A DNA stretch of 64,000 nucleotides from G963662905 sp963676725 (lineage in GTDB: Bacteria; Bacteroidota; Bacteroidia; Bacteroidales; WRLA01). Shown one piece after another: positions 32,646-42,776 of this stretch. The notes under the pieces were generated by a model, which saw nothing but the letters and a program-made list of their open reading frames with translations, ran no database searches and was not told the DNA's origin. A program made the translations under genes and the position numbers. Position 1 is the first letter of the stretch. Each line of letters starts with the position of its first letter. The stretch is taken from positions 4,216,001 to 4,280,000 of the forward strand of contig OY781463.1 in the NCBI GenBank assembly GCA_963676725.1. Reading direction: 5' to 3'.

Positions 32646-34805
32646 ATGTCTATAATGAAGAAATTACTTACAATTGTTTTGGCCATCGTTTTGGTGTCCA
32701 TGCAGAATGTACGCGCCGATGAAGGTATGTGGCTTCCCTTTCTCCTGAATAAAAACATTAAGGAAATGCAGGCAATGGGACTCAAATTAAGCGCTGACGA
32801 TCTATACAGTGTAAACAATTCCAGCTTAAAGGATGCAATTGTTATGCTGGATGGTGGAAATTGTACCGGAGAAATTATTTCCTCCAAAGGCCTATTACTC
32901 ACCAATCATCATTGCGGCTATGAAGATATCCAAAAGCATAGCTCCGTAGATCACGATTATCTAACCGATGGTTTTTGGGCAATGAACCTCAATGAAGAGC
33001 TGCCAAACCCCGGAAAAACAGCCTCCTTTTTAGTGCGTATCGAAGATGTTACAGATCAGGTTCTTGCTGATGTTACTGATGATATGAGCACTGAAGACAG
33101 AAATAATGCCGTGCGTAAAGCCAGAACAGAAATCATTGAAAAAGCAATTGAAGGCACTGATTATAATGCCGATGTAAAAAATATGTACGAAGGCAACGAA
33201 TACTACCTTTTTGTTTATGAAACTTTCCGCGACGTACGCCTTGTTGGTGCGCCTCCTTCATCTATCGGAAAATTTGGTGGCGATACCGACAACTGGATGT
33301 GGCCACGCCATACAGGCGATTTTAGTATTTTCCGCGTTTATGCTTCTCCTGATGGCAAACCTGCTGATTATTCTGAAGATAATGTTCCATACACTCCAAA
33401 ACACCATCTTCCTGTTTCCCTGAATGGGGTTCAGGAAAACGATTTTGCTATGATTTGGGGCTACCCGGGCAGCACTGACCGTTATCGTACATCTTATGGT
33501 GTTGAAGAAACAATCGACCAGCTGAATCCAACACAATATAAGCTTAAAGATATTAAAATGAAGATTATGAAGGAAGATATGGATGCAGATGACGCTATTC
33601 GTATCGCTTATGCAGGTGATTATGCATACCTTGGTAATTTCTGGAAAAAAGCCAACGAAGAAACAAAAGCTCTAAAACGCCTCGATGTTGCCGGACAAAA
33701 ACGCGCTCTTGAAGAAGAATTTAATCAATGGGCAAATGCTGATCCGCAACGCAAAAAAATCTATGGAAATGTCATCGCAGATATCGCTGATGCTTATGCC
33801 TATAAGAGCGAGCAAAAAACCGATGTTATGTTCTGGTATTTTGTTGAAACACTTACCGGCTCAAAGCTCTTGTATAACGCATTCCGTATGCAGGCCCTAA
33901 AAACAGAACTGCAAGGCGATGATTGGTCTGAAGAACGCGCCCAAGCATATAAAGACCGCGCCGCCGAACTTTATAAAGACTATAACCTGCCTACTGACAA
34001 AAAGATTTTTGCTGCAATGCTGCGCGAATGGAACAATCATATGCCACCGCATATGCGCCCTTCTATTTTTAAAGACGTTGTTTTTCCAAAATTTAAAGGC
34101 GATTTTGATGCATATACTAACTGGGTTTATGAAAAATCAATATTTGCATCACAAGAAAAATTTGATGATTTCCTGAAAAAACCAAAAGCAAAAAAACTCG
34201 ATAAAGACCCCGGGCTGCAAGCAGTAAATTCGGTATTTGGTGCTTTCCAAAAAGCAAATGCACAAGCAGCACCTTTTGAAGAAAAATTAGCCAATGCCCG
34301 CCGTTTGTTTATTCGTGGCCTGCGCATCATGAAGCCTGAAAAGCTTTTTTATCCGGACGCGAACAGTACAATGAGGGTTACTTACGGGAAAGTTAAAGAT
34401 TATTTCCCGCGCGATGCTGTTCATTATGACCTCATTACTTACCTTGATGGCGTAATGGAAAAAGAAGATCCATCTAACGAAGAATTTATTGTTCCTGAAA
34501 AATTAAAAGAACTTTATAATAATAAAGATTATGGCCAATATGGGATGGGTGACCGCATGCCTGTATGCTTCCTCACCGACCATGATATTACCGGCGGAAA
34601 TTCAGGAAGCCCTGTAATCAATGCCAATGGTGAATTAATCGGTACTGCCTTCGATGGAAATTCAGAAGCAATGAGTGGCGATATTGAGTTCGATGAAGAA
34701 CTGCAACGCACCATTGTTTGCGACATCAGATACGTATTGTTTGTAATTGATAAATATGCCGGTGCCAAGCATCTTGTTGCTGAAATGGATCTGGTTTATA
34801 ACTAA
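32646..34805 (+). CDS. S46-family dipeptidyl-peptidase (DPP7-type)
   Basis: This 719-residue exported serine peptidase removes dipeptides from the N-terminus of peptides in the periplasm. A signal peptide ends at about residue 24 (alternative start Met4, 32655). The chymotrypsin-like triad is visible as the His pair H88/H89 (LLTNHHCGYED), Asp in FGGDTDNWMWPRHTGDF and S653 (TGGNSGSP). The N-terminus-binding Asn/Asp and Trp residues of S46 enzymes (GGDTDNW) are present. Residue 671 in TAFDGNSEAMSGD is Gly. In the DPP11 branch this S1 position is Arg, giving Asp/Glu specificity, so Gly suggests a DPP7-type preference for hydrophobic P1 residues. A strong terminator follows. Confidence 0.94.
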   Translation: MSIMKKLLTIVLAIVLVSMQNVRADEGMWLPFLLNKNIKEMQAMGLKLSADDLYSVNNSSLKDAIVMLDGGNCTGEIISSKGLLLTNHHCGYEDIQKHSSVDHDYLTDGFWAMNLNEELPNPGKTASFLVRIEDVTDQVLADVTDDMSTEDRNNAVRKARTEIIEKAIEGTDYNADVKNMYEGNEYYLFVYETFRDVRLVGAPPSSIGKFGGDTDNWMWPRHTGDFSIFRVYASPDGKPADYSEDNVPYTPKHHLPVSLNGVQENDFAMIWGYPGSTDRYRTSYGVEETIDQLNPTQYKLKDIKMKIMKEDMDADDAIRIAYAGDYAYLGNFWKKANEETKALKRLDVAGQKRALEEEFNQWANADPQRKKIYGNVIADIADAYAYKSEQKTDVMFWYFVETLTGSKLLYNAFRMQALKTELQGDDWSEERAQAYKDRAAELYKDYNLPTDKKIFAAMLREWNNHMPPHMRPSIFKDVVFPKFKGDFDAYTNWVYEKSIFASQEKFDDFLKKPKAKKLDKDPGLQAVNSVFGAFQKANAQAAPFEEKLANARRLFIRGLRIMKPEKLFYPDANSTMRVTYGKVKDYFPRDAVHYDLITYLDGVMEKEDPSNEEFIVPEKLKELYNNKDYGQYGMGDRMPVCFLTDHDITGGNSGSPVINANGELIGTAFDGNSEAMSGDIEFDEELQRTIVCDIRYVLFVIDKYAGAKHLVAEMDLVYN

Positions 34806-34852
34806 AGATGGTTTTTTTCTAACCGGTTTTGGTTAGTAATGGTTGATGGTTA

Positions 34853-34877
34853 AACCCGGCGGGAGCCGGGTTTTTTT
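34853..34877 (+). terminator. Rho-independent terminator of the S46 peptidase gene
   Basis: Perfect stem AACCCGGC / GCCGGGTT with loop GGGA is followed by a run of T residues. Confidence 0.9.
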
Positions 34878-35026
34878 ATGCCTACCTATTCCGAAACAAA
34901 CCCACTAATCCATTTTTGCTCTTAAAAAACGCTTTCATTGCTTTTTTTTGTACTTTTGATATGTGGGTTTTGCCTTTTTCATAAAACCATCCCTTTGTTA
35001 AAACTGCCCACCAAAAAACAAACATT

Positions 35027-36577
35027 ATGCGAAAATCCCTCCTTTTTTTGTCTATTTCCTTAATGCTTTTTTCTTGCGATAATAGCACCAAAACCATAAA
35101 ACAAGCAGTGCAGGAAAGCATTGTTCCTCAGCCAAAACAACTATTAAATAAAGGCAATACCCTGCTTCTCAGCAAAGAAAGCAAATCCTATTCGCCTGAT
35201 GAAACAGCACAAAAATTGCTGCAATTATTCGATGCTGACTTACAAAAACTTAGCGGCATTGGTTTAGGAACCACATCAAGAAATGGAGCAAATGCCGATG
35301 TAATTTTTCTTATCGACACGTCTTTGCAAAAAGAAGAATACCACATAGATATAGAAAAAAAAATTCATGTTCTTGGGGGAAGTTATCAGGCATTAAAAAT
35401 GGCTGAAAGCTCTTTAATTCAAATGGTTGAAATAGAACATGGCTTATTGGCCTTTCCCGTTTTGAATTTGATTGATTATCCGGATGTGGCATACCGTGGA
35501 TTGATGCTCGACTTGGCGCGCCAATGGCATGATATCGCCACAATAAAACAATGCATCGATCTGGCCGCATTCTATAAATCCAATTATCTTCATTTGCATT
35601 TCAGTGATTATCAATCCTATACTTTGCCTTCTAAAATATTCCCAAAGCTCTCAACAGATAACAAAACCTACAGTTTTGATGAACTAACAGATCTGGAAAA
35701 TTATGCCAACACAAGGGGAATAAGCATCATCCCCGAGATCGATATACCGGGACATTCCAGCCCTTTTGTCGAAAAATATTCTGAAATTTTTGCCATCGAA
35801 GCCATTAAAGAAAACCCATGGATCGTTCATATGGGAAAAGAGGATGTATATCAGGCTTTGGATACAATTATTGGCGAGGTCTGCGGGATATTTCAATCCA
35901 CACCCTATTTTCATATTGGCGGCGACGAAGCTATTTTCTATAAAGTAAGCGAGGATTCCGAAGTGAAAACCTATATGAAAAAACACGAACTAGGCGAAGA
36001 TGTGCATGAATTATACAGGCATTTTTTAGTTCGGCTCAACAATATCGTGAAAAAGCATCAAAAGCAAATGTGCGTTTGGGAAGGTTTTGGCCGTAAGGGG
36101 GATATTCCCATCCCAAAAGATATATTGGTGTTTGAGTTTGAAACAAACCGCTATCTGCCAAATCATTTAGTCGAGGATGGCTATCAGGTTGTGAATACAT
36201 CATGGAAACCACTTTATGTAGTGAACCGGAAAAAATGGGAGCCAAAAACTATTTATCAATGGAATATCTGGCGATGGGAAAACTGGTTTTCAAAAGCCCC
36301 TTCGTTTACGCCCATTCAATTAGATGAAAGCCCCTTAATTATCGGCGCCGAAATGTGTGCTTGGGAGCAGCCCGGAACTTCAGAAATTCCCAGCCTCAGA
36401 AAACGCTTGCCCACTATGAACGAAAGAATATGGAATACACACAAACAGATTTCTTATGAACTGTTTATGAATCACTTAAACAATACAGACAGGCGCCTTT
36501 CGAAAATTATTGGCAATATAAAACAAGATAAATTACTCGAAAACTACAATTTTATTGGAGAGGCGCCAAAAGACTAA
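35027..36577 (+). CDS. Beta-N-acetylhexosaminidase, glycoside hydrolase family 20 (lipoprotein)
   Basis: This 516-residue protein has a lipoprotein signal (SISLMLFSC, Cys near residue 17), so it is membrane-anchored on the outside. An N-terminal GH20b-like domain (AQKLLQLFDADLQKLSGIGL to VLGGSYQALKMAESSLIQMV) precedes the catalytic barrel, which starts at DYPDVAYRGLMLDLARQWHD. The catalytic Asp-Glu pair is D300-E301 in HIGGDEAIF. It should release terminal GlcNAc or GalNAc from glycans or chitin fragments by substrate-assisted catalysis. It is monocistronic. Confidence 0.92.
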   Translation: MRKSLLFLSISLMLFSCDNSTKTIKQAVQESIVPQPKQLLNKGNTLLLSKESKSYSPDETAQKLLQLFDADLQKLSGIGLGTTSRNGANADVIFLIDTSLQKEEYHIDIEKKIHVLGGSYQALKMAESSLIQMVEIEHGLLAFPVLNLIDYPDVAYRGLMLDLARQWHDIATIKQCIDLAAFYKSNYLHLHFSDYQSYTLPSKIFPKLSTDNKTYSFDELTDLENYANTRGISIIPEIDIPGHSSPFVEKYSEIFAIEAIKENPWIVHMGKEDVYQALDTIIGEVCGIFQSTPYFHIGGDEAIFYKVSEDSEVKTYMKKHELGEDVHELYRHFLVRLNNIVKKHQKQMCVWEGFGRKGDIPIPKDILVFEFETNRYLPNHLVEDGYQVVNTSWKPLYVVNRKKWEPKTIYQWNIWRWENWFSKAPSFTPIQLDESPLIIGAEMCAWEQPGTSEIPSLRKRLPTMNERIWNTHKQISYELFMNHLNNTDRRLSKIIGNIKQDKLLENYNFIGEAPKD

Positions 36578-36734
36578 TTCCACATTTTAACTTTTAACAG
36601 CCAATTCTGTCGTAAAACATATGCAATTATGTTAATCTGTCATATATATGAAGGCCTTTCCTGACAAAACGGATAAAAAACGGTGCTAATCCTTTTGCAG
36701 CATAGTATTTGTTCTGCTCGAAGAAAAAATTATT

Positions 36735-37031
36735 ATGGAAAAATTTGGTTCAATTATTCAAGGAAATACACCAGTACTCGTAGATTTCTCAGCAGAATGG
36801 TGTGGCCCATGCAAAATGCAGGCGCCCATATTAAAGGAAGTAGCAGCACAAATGAAGGGCAAAGCCCGAATTTTAAAAATTGATGTTGATAAAAACCCTG
36901 CTGTGGCACAAAAATATCAGATACAGGGCGTGCCCACCCTCATCATTTTTAAAAATGGTGAAATAAAATTCCGCCAATCGGGTGTGATGCAGGCGGCACA
37001 GATTATTGGGCTTTTGGAAAAAAATTTATAA
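36735..37031 (+). CDS. trxA: Thioredoxin
   Basis: This 98-residue cytoplasmic thioredoxin has active site W22-C23-G24-P25-C26 in SAEWCGPCKMQAPI. The cis-Pro loop is in IQGVPTLIIFKNGE. It reduces protein disulfides at the expense of thioredoxin reductase. The length and motifs are canonical, and there is no signal peptide. Confidence 0.95.
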   Translation: MEKFGSIIQGNTPVLVDFSAEWCGPCKMQAPILKEVAAQMKGKARILKIDVDKNPAVAQKYQIQGVPTLIIFKNGEIKFRQSGVMQAAQIIGLLEKNL

Positions 37032-37208
37032 AGGACTTAAAATTTCAGTATAAAGAATCATAATTTAATTCATAAAGCCGAAACTTTGGCTATAAAATTG
37101 AATGACGTGTACCATTTACTTCTTCGAATTGTGTTCATTTGTATATTAGACAGAATTTTAATAGATTTGTTCTGCAAAGCACTATAAATACCAAGTAAAG
37201 ACTATACA

Positions 37209-39230
37209 ATGAAACAACTTACACCTAAAAGGAACTGTATGCCCCTGTTGCTGGCAATCACAATCTCCTTTTTCTCAATTACATCTATTGCACAGACTAA
37301 TTATGGAATAGATCCCTATAAAAACACACAAAAGGATATTGTCCCTTTGCGGGAGGCTATTAAGAAAATAACCCAAAAAACGCAATTTGTAGGCCAGGAC
37401 AAGCCTATACATTCTATAAATTGTGATGACTATTCGTTCTCTGCCTCTGCTGCAGATTATGACCCTAAAACTCAGGACGGGATTAAATATTTCAGATATG
37501 ACGGCATACTCACTCTTTTTTTAAAATTTGATAAAGGCGGTAATACCGCAGGTGTTAGCTATAAAATTTTCGATAGCACAGGGAATCTTATGGAGCAATA
37601 TCAACATGATTTTAACAATATTAGCAGAAAAAAATATAGCTATAAGGGTTCGGATACAGTGATGCTTATTACGCATGATGAAGAGTGTGCAGCGAATGAA
37701 TATCCCCAATATTTTTTTTCTAAAACTAGTTTTTCTTATGATGAAAAGGGGAATATTGATAATATTACCACTAAAAAATTGGATTCATTTCGCAATGCAG
37801 ATGGTTTAGCCTATACGAATGATACTTGTATTTGCACTAAAATATCGCCCTCAAGCTATGATAAAAAGGGAAATATTATTGAGGATCCGGCAAGAGGCCT
37901 TAGTTATCAATATGATAACTCCAACCATCTGCGATCCATTACAGATATGGGTTCGCACCTTTACTTTGGGAGATATTTCTCTGATCTCATTAAGCATCTT
38001 TTACCTGATGAAATAATCCTTTCAATGGAACCAAAAATCCAAATAGAGAATCAGCTTAACTTGTTTGGCGAAAAATGGCGTATAACACTTGTCGATTTTG
38101 ATGGCCATAGTGCTCGGTTTTTATTAGAAGTATTCGATAAGGAAAATCATCGTTTTAATTGGCATGGAGAGCTCTGTCTAACCATCGCTAATAATGCTGT
38201 CGAGGCAATATCTTATAAATGCCTCGTCGAAAATCAAGAGTATATTAGTGAAGATCATATAAATTTTTTTATAGATACTTCTGTTCTCAAAATTGACTTT
38301 TTATACAACAATAATAAAGACGTGGAATTATATTCGCATTCTATTAAAACCGTGCGTGATGGCAAAGAAATCTATAATAATACTTGGCGTAACAATATTT
38401 CCTATGAGTATAGGAATGGGGACATAGTTAAATTATCCAATTATGATATTGAAACACCTCCTCAAAATAGTGATAATGAATACAATGCCACTGCGGTCAT
38501 CAAATCATTAGCATATTCAGAGTTATATCAATATTATCCTGATGGGAAACTTATGTTCAAAATAAGAGACAAAAACTATTTAACCCTTTATGAATATGAC
38601 AGTCTGAACCGATTAAAAACCTCTTCCGAAATGGATATTCTCTGTAATGGTTTTTCTTCTAAACACAAAGAAAAGTATGGATACGAAGACAGTACCATAG
38701 TGCTTTATGATAAAAATGGAATGCAAATTCAATATGACTTGTCTTGGTTTGAATTTACTTATAAATATTTATATGGACAGGTAGATGATAAACTCTTTAA
38801 ATATATAGACAGAGAAGCTGTTTTTGACACTTTAGTTCCTCATGATTCGGATAGTATATTTGTTACTAATTGCTATAAATACTGCGAGTGGACTTTAGAA
38901 AAATATTACTCAAATGGTCAATTAGTGCAAGAAATATTTTTTCCTTCTCGCAGACCAGATCGATTTAAGGCTAGCACCAAATATACATATCAGAAAAATG
39001 GTTCGATCAGAAAAAAATCGATTGCAAAAGAGTTTAGACATATATTAATCGACACGGAAATAGTGCAGGCTCCAAACGGAACTATTATTTCTTACACTGA
39101 TAATTTATCCAAGACTAAGCCTATAGAATATCGATATACTTACGATGATCAATTAAATTGGATTGAACGAAAAGAATTTAAAAACGGAACATTATCTTCT
39201 GTAACTACACGGGAAATTGAGTACTATTAG
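37209..39230 (+). CDS. Large exported protein with YD-like motifs, unknown function
   Basis: This 673-residue protein carries a signal peptide (MPLLLAITISFFSITSIAQ, start possibly internal at Met13). Scattered tyrosine-rich strands (KYFRYDGILTLFLKFDKGG, GLSYQYDNSNHLRSI, TLYEYDSLNRLKTSSEMD, YRYTYDDQLNWIERKEF) look like degenerate YD/RHS-type units. They are too irregular for an Rhs shell and there is no Rhs core or toxin domain. It is probably a secreted or surface protein built of beta units. I cannot assign a function. It stands alone, with base use like its neighbours. Confidence 0.75.
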   Translation: MKQLTPKRNCMPLLLAITISFFSITSIAQTNYGIDPYKNTQKDIVPLREAIKKITQKTQFVGQDKPIHSINCDDYSFSASAADYDPKTQDGIKYFRYDGILTLFLKFDKGGNTAGVSYKIFDSTGNLMEQYQHDFNNISRKKYSYKGSDTVMLITHDEECAANEYPQYFFSKTSFSYDEKGNIDNITTKKLDSFRNADGLAYTNDTCICTKISPSSYDKKGNIIEDPARGLSYQYDNSNHLRSITDMGSHLYFGRYFSDLIKHLLPDEIILSMEPKIQIENQLNLFGEKWRITLVDFDGHSARFLLEVFDKENHRFNWHGELCLTIANNAVEAISYKCLVENQEYISEDHINFFIDTSVLKIDFLYNNNKDVELYSHSIKTVRDGKEIYNNTWRNNISYEYRNGDIVKLSNYDIETPPQNSDNEYNATAVIKSLAYSELYQYYPDGKLMFKIRDKNYLTLYEYDSLNRLKTSSEMDILCNGFSSKHKEKYGYEDSTIVLYDKNGMQIQYDLSWFEFTYKYLYGQVDDKLFKYIDREAVFDTLVPHDSDSIFVTNCYKYCEWTLEKYYSNGQLVQEIFFPSRRPDRFKASTKYTYQKNGSIRKKSIAKEFRHILIDTEIVQAPNGTIISYTDNLSKTKPIEYRYTYDDQLNWIERKEFKNGTLSSVTTREIEYY

Positions 39231-39300
39231 AACCATCCAATAATCCCAGGAAACAGCATTTGATGCTCGTTGAATAAAGCGAACTGCCATTTTTCGTTGT

Positions 39301-39966
39301 TTAATAAGCTATCGTCACAAAAACACTGTCTGCTTCATTTGGAATTACTTCCTGGGTATAATCCCTATATCCACCAATATGGGTATAGACATTCCAATTG
39401 ATAAAATATTTTTGCTCCGGTTGTAAAAGGTAGGTGAAGGAAGTATCCTCCACAGGCCCATCGAAATGCCATTTAATATCTGTTGGGATAAATCCCCATT
39501 TGATATCACGGATATACATAAAACCGGAACAATTATCCAAAGCAGAATCGGCTTTAACATTATAAACATGAAGTTTAAAAACCTTCTTTTTGGTAAAAGC
39601 TATGCGCACACTATCGCCGGGGGAAATATTCAGTTCTGTTTTATCGAAAGGCACAAGGTATTCAGGATTTAGGTGGCTGTTGGTGCTAATCATCAAAACC
39701 TCTTCCCTATCCTCTGTTTCATAAGAAATTAATCCTTTGGAATCTGTTGTGAGGGTATCAATTGCTTGCCAAAGTTCGGGGCTTTCTGTTCGCTTTTGCA
39801 GTATAAAGCGGAAATCACTTATTGCCGCTCCATTTTTTTCGCGATAGCATTCGATATTCAGTTTTAATTGCACCGGTTCCGGAAGAGGCTCCATTTTATC
39901 GCAAGATTGCCATAAAAGCACTGCAATTAACAGTCCTAAAAAATATTTTCTCTGTGCTTTATTCAT
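39301..39966 (-). CDS. Lipoprotein of unknown function
   Basis: I choose the ATG at 39966, which gives a lipoprotein signal (YFLGLLIAVLLWQSCDK) and overlaps the end of the thioesterase gene by a few bases; the longer frame to 40047 lies inside that gene. The mature part of about 200 residues is a beta-rich domain: LKLNIECYREKNGAAISDF with RFILQKRTESP, and DSVRIAFTKKKVFKLHVYNV, which resembles carboxypeptidase-regulatory or Ig-like domains. Surface attachment is likely. The function is unknown. Confidence 0.75.
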   Translation of the reverse strand: MNKAQRKYFLGLLIAVLLWQSCDKMEPLPEPVQLKLNIECYREKNGAAISDFRFILQKRTESPELWQAIDTLTTDSKGLISYETEDREEVLMISTNSHLNPEYLVPFDKTELNISPGDSVRIAFTKKKVFKLHVYNVKADSALDNCSGFMYIRDIKWGFIPTDIKWHFDGPVEDTSFTYLLQPEQKYFINWNVYTHIGGYRDYTQEVIPNEADSVFVTIAY

Positions 39967-40681
39967 AAGTGATCTGGGCGGTATAAGCTGTTTGTCCTTT
40001 TTGATTTTCGGCACGACAGATAAACAGTCCGTTTTCTGCATGTCCAAAAAGCTCTAATCGGTCTCCTTTCAGGCATTCGTGTTGATAATTCATATTGACC
40101 TCTTTCACTTGCTCAAAGCCTTTATAAGCATAAAGAGTATCGATAACCTGCTCAATGTATTTCGTATTGATCACATGCTGGTTTTTATCCATATCGCTCC
40201 AGCGCACTTCATAAGTTGCCAATTTTTCTTCTTCTTTTGCAGGATGAAGTCGCTGCAATCCTTCTTCAAAAGGCCTTTCCGAATTATAAGAATATGCAAT
40301 AGAATTCAAAGGCTCTGGTTTTAATAATCGCCTGCTGTTAAAATCAATAATCAGCCAGGCTGATGATGCCTTGGCAATTACTTCATCCTTAGCATTATAC
40401 ACAAGAAACTCCCTATTGGCAAAAAATTTATCGAGCCCAGATGGCCAGGTTTTTATTTTAATTGTATCGAGCCATCCAGGAGGCTGAATAATCTGAAGGC
40501 GGAAACGGCTGATAACCCAAGCCATTCCCTGTTCAAATAATTTTTCATAACCCACACCCAATGCATCAGCATGACGCCAGGCCATCTCTTGCAAAAGGTT
40601 TGATAATGAAGGGATTTTAATATCTCCCCTTGCATTCACATCATGCCAGCCTATATCAAAAGTTCCTATAGATGAATTCAT
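39959..40681 (-). CDS. Acyl-ACP thioesterase-like hotdog-fold protein
   Basis: This 240-residue protein holds two hotdog domains typical of acyl-ACP thioesterases. The first has SLSNLLQEMAWRHADALGVG and GMAWVISRFRLQII with GLDKFFANREFLVYNAKDE. The second has YEVRWSDMDKNQHVINTKYI, where the WSDMDxNxHVNNxxY motif carries the Asp/Asn/His residues thought to be catalytic. It releases fatty acids from ACP. The ATG at 40681 fits the family length; the frame continues upstream to 40759 without conserved sequence. It is coupled to the downstream lipoprotein gene. Confidence 0.87.
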   Translation of the reverse strand: MNSSIGTFDIGWHDVNARGDIKIPSLSNLLQEMAWRHADALGVGYEKLFEQGMAWVISRFRLQIIQPPGWLDTIKIKTWPSGLDKFFANREFLVYNAKDEVIAKASSAWLIIDFNSRRLLKPEPLNSIAYSYNSERPFEEGLQRLHPAKEEEKLATYEVRWSDMDKNQHVINTKYIEQVIDTLYAYKGFEQVKEVNMNYQHECLKGDRLELFGHAENGLFICRAENQKGQTAYTAQITYE

Positions 40682-40865
40682 TATTGCTTGTGTTTTGTTG
40701 TACCAAGAGTAAAAATGAGACCGGACATCATCGACAAATACTCCTAGGTCAAAAATCAATAGTGCAAAAGTATAAATAATTAAAGCGTGCAGGGAAGTAT
40801 TCTACAAATCATAAGACAGCAATAATTTTCTTAATTTCGCGCAGCTAAAATGAAGAGGGATAGAG

Positions 40866-41381
40866 ATGGCAGGTATAAAAAACTGGTATGCGGTATACAC
40901 AAGGCCACGTTCGGAGAAGAAGGTTGAAGCAGAGCTGACAGGCAGGGGCATTAAGTGTTATTTGCCTGTGCGAAAAGTGCTTCGGCAATGGAGCGATCGC
41001 AAAAAATGGATCGAAGAGCCTCTATTTAAATCCTATATTTTTGTTTTTATTGAAGAAAAACAATACTTCGATGTAATTACTGCCGTTTGGGTTGCCCGAA
41101 TTATTAGCTTTGAAGGAAAAATGGTGCCCATACCCGAAGAACAAATAAAAGCCATCAAACATTTTGTTAAAGGAGAAAATGAAATCTTTGAAGATATTGA
41201 CAAGCTCTTTATTGGGGATGAAGTAGAAATAGCAACAGGGCCTTTAATTGGTTTGCGTGGGCATTTGATCACTCATGGCAACAGACAAAAAATATTGGTG
41301 CAAATTGAAAGCATCAATAAAGCATTTACCATCAATATTCCTAGAAAAAACGTGCTCAAAGTAATAAAAAAAGACGGTTAA
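40866..41381 (+). CDS. NusG-paralogue transcription antiterminator (UpxY/RfaH type)
   Basis: This 171-residue protein has the NGN domain of NusG paralogues: NWYAVYTRPRSEKKVEAELT, GIKCYLPVRKVLRQWSDRKK, EEPLFKSYIFVFIEEKQ. A KOW-like C-terminal domain follows (IGDEVEIATGPLIGLRGHLI). In Bacteroides, UpxY proteins sit at the head of capsule operons and prevent premature termination of them. Here the next genes are a HAD protein and a methyltransferase, with no glycosyltransferases, so it acts in trans or on genes outside this window. Confidence 0.87.
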   Translation: MAGIKNWYAVYTRPRSEKKVEAELTGRGIKCYLPVRKVLRQWSDRKKWIEEPLFKSYIFVFIEEKQYFDVITAVWVARIISFEGKMVPIPEEQIKAIKHFVKGENEIFEDIDKLFIGDEVEIATGPLIGLRGHLITHGNRQKILVQIESINKAFTINIPRKNVLKVIKKDG

Positions 41382-41426
41382 TATTTCCTGTTCTTTCCAG
41401 ACTCTGTACGCTTATGTCCTTTTTAT

Positions 41427-41434
41427 TATATTTG
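41427..41434 (+). promoter_or_regulatory. -7 promoter box upstream of the HAD gene
   Basis: TATATTTG lies 60 bp before the ATG of the HAD-like gene and matches the Bacteroidota -7 consensus. No clear -33 element is seen. Confidence 0.45.
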
Positions 41435-41493
41435 TATATTCTAAAAAATGACTGTCGAACATAATTGAGCTGTGTTTTAAAACCGCCTGTTTT

Positions 41494-41985
41494 ATGAATT
41501 GCCTTATTCTTGATATTGATGGAGTGCTGATTACCCATAAAGAGGGTGAGGATGAATTAAACACAAGGCAGCATAAATACGGCCCCCCATTTGACAAAGC
41601 CTGTGTTGAAGCCCTGAATACCATCATTCAAAAATATGACCCCCAAATTATTGTTTCATCAGATTGGAGGGAAACATACCTGCACGATACCGCATTATTT
41701 TCTGAAGCTTTTATCGCCAATGGGGTTTTAAAAGGACCCGAAGGCTTCACCCCCGACCTCGCCTATAAATATCGTTTGCTCTTTGATTATTTTCAAAAGA
41801 AAATCAAAACACGTGAAGCAGAAATTAAAGCTTTTGTAGGGCGCAATTACGATAAAACCATTGCTATTGTTGACGATCTACCTTTGTTTATCTACCCTGA
41901 GAAATTCGTTCAATGCAAGCCCGATAAAGGCCTTGCACAAAAAAAGGTTATCAAAAATATTTCCAAAATATTTGGGGATTCATAA
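41494..41985 (+). CDS. HAD-superfamily hydrolase-like protein
   Basis: This 163-residue protein starts with the HAD motif I as ILDIDGVLI, where the first Asp would be the nucleophile. Motif II-like IIVSSDWRETY follows, and a late acidic motif IAIVDDLPLF. The short length with no large cap fits the group of small HAD proteins that act on nucleotides or swiss-army-knife-type substrates. The specific reaction is unknown. Confidence 0.8.
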   Translation: MNCLILDIDGVLITHKEGEDELNTRQHKYGPPFDKACVEALNTIIQKYDPQIIVSSDWRETYLHDTALFSEAFIANGVLKGPEGFTPDLAYKYRLLFDYFQKKIKTREAEIKAFVGRNYDKTIAIVDDLPLFIYPEKFVQCKPDKGLAQKKVIKNISKIFGDS

Positions 41986-42093
41986 AGCACATTGTCCTTA
42001 ATAGCATCAAAACAGGCTATTCTGCAGACACTCGTTTTATCGCCAATCTTTGCATACATTTTTTAAATACCAAAATCATAAGAAAAGCAAAAA

Positions 42094-42714
42094 ATGCAAG
42101 TAGACAAAGCATACAATATCTGGGCAAATAATTACGACGACTCTGAAAACAAAACGCGTGATTTAGAGAAAATTGCCGCACAAAGTACTTTAGAAAAATA
42201 CAGCTTTCAATCCCTTGTTGAGCTCGGTTGCGGTACCGGAAAAAACACAGAATGGCTTCAAAAAAAAGCGGAGACTCTTATTGCCATAGATTTTTCGGCA
42301 GCAATGCTGCAAAAAGCTAAAGAGAAAATTAATGCAAAACATGTTCATTTCTATTTGGCAGACCTTCGGAAGCCCTGGCCGGTTGCCAACAACACTGCTG
42401 ACCTAATCACATGCAGTTTAACCTTAGAGCATCTTTCAGACCTCCACTTTATTTTTCAGGAAGGCCATAAAAAATTAAAGCGCAATGGTCTGTTTTATAT
42501 ATGCGAATTCCATCCTTATAAACAGTATAACGGAAGCAAAGCACGCTTCGATATTCGAGGAGAAACAATAAAACCAACTGCATATACTCATCATCTGTCT
42601 GAATATACAAATGCAGCGACAAAAAATAACTTCAGAATTATTGAACTGAATGAATGGTTTGATGAGGATGCCGAAACCCCCAGACTACTGTCCCTTGTTT
42701 TTGAAAAGCAATAA
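42094..42714 (+). CDS. Class I SAM-dependent methyltransferase
   Basis: This 206-residue protein has the SAM-binding motif I LVELGCGTGKNTEWL (near residue 47), motif II LIAIDFSAAMLQKAKEKI, and motif III-like ADLITCSLTLEHLSD. It is in the Methyltransf_11/25 family. The substrate, possibly a small molecule, cannot be determined. A hairpin after the gene (42777-42804) can terminate it as well as the opposing tRNA gene. Confidence 0.88.
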   Translation: MQVDKAYNIWANNYDDSENKTRDLEKIAAQSTLEKYSFQSLVELGCGTGKNTEWLQKKAETLIAIDFSAAMLQKAKEKINAKHVHFYLADLRKPWPVANNTADLITCSLTLEHLSDLHFIFQEGHKKLKRNGLFYICEFHPYKQYNGSKARFDIRGETIKPTAYTHHLSEYTNAATKNNFRIIELNEWFDEDAETPRLLSLVFEKQ

Positions 42715-42776
42715 GTGTCGTTTTTTATCCGGTGACTGGTATGGAGATGCAATCCATTTTGCATTACCCACAAAAA

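Noticed and set aside
37209..39230. Rhs/YD polymorphic toxin
   Set aside because: YD-like motifs are few and irregular, and there is no Rhs core signature, toxin tip or immunity gene.
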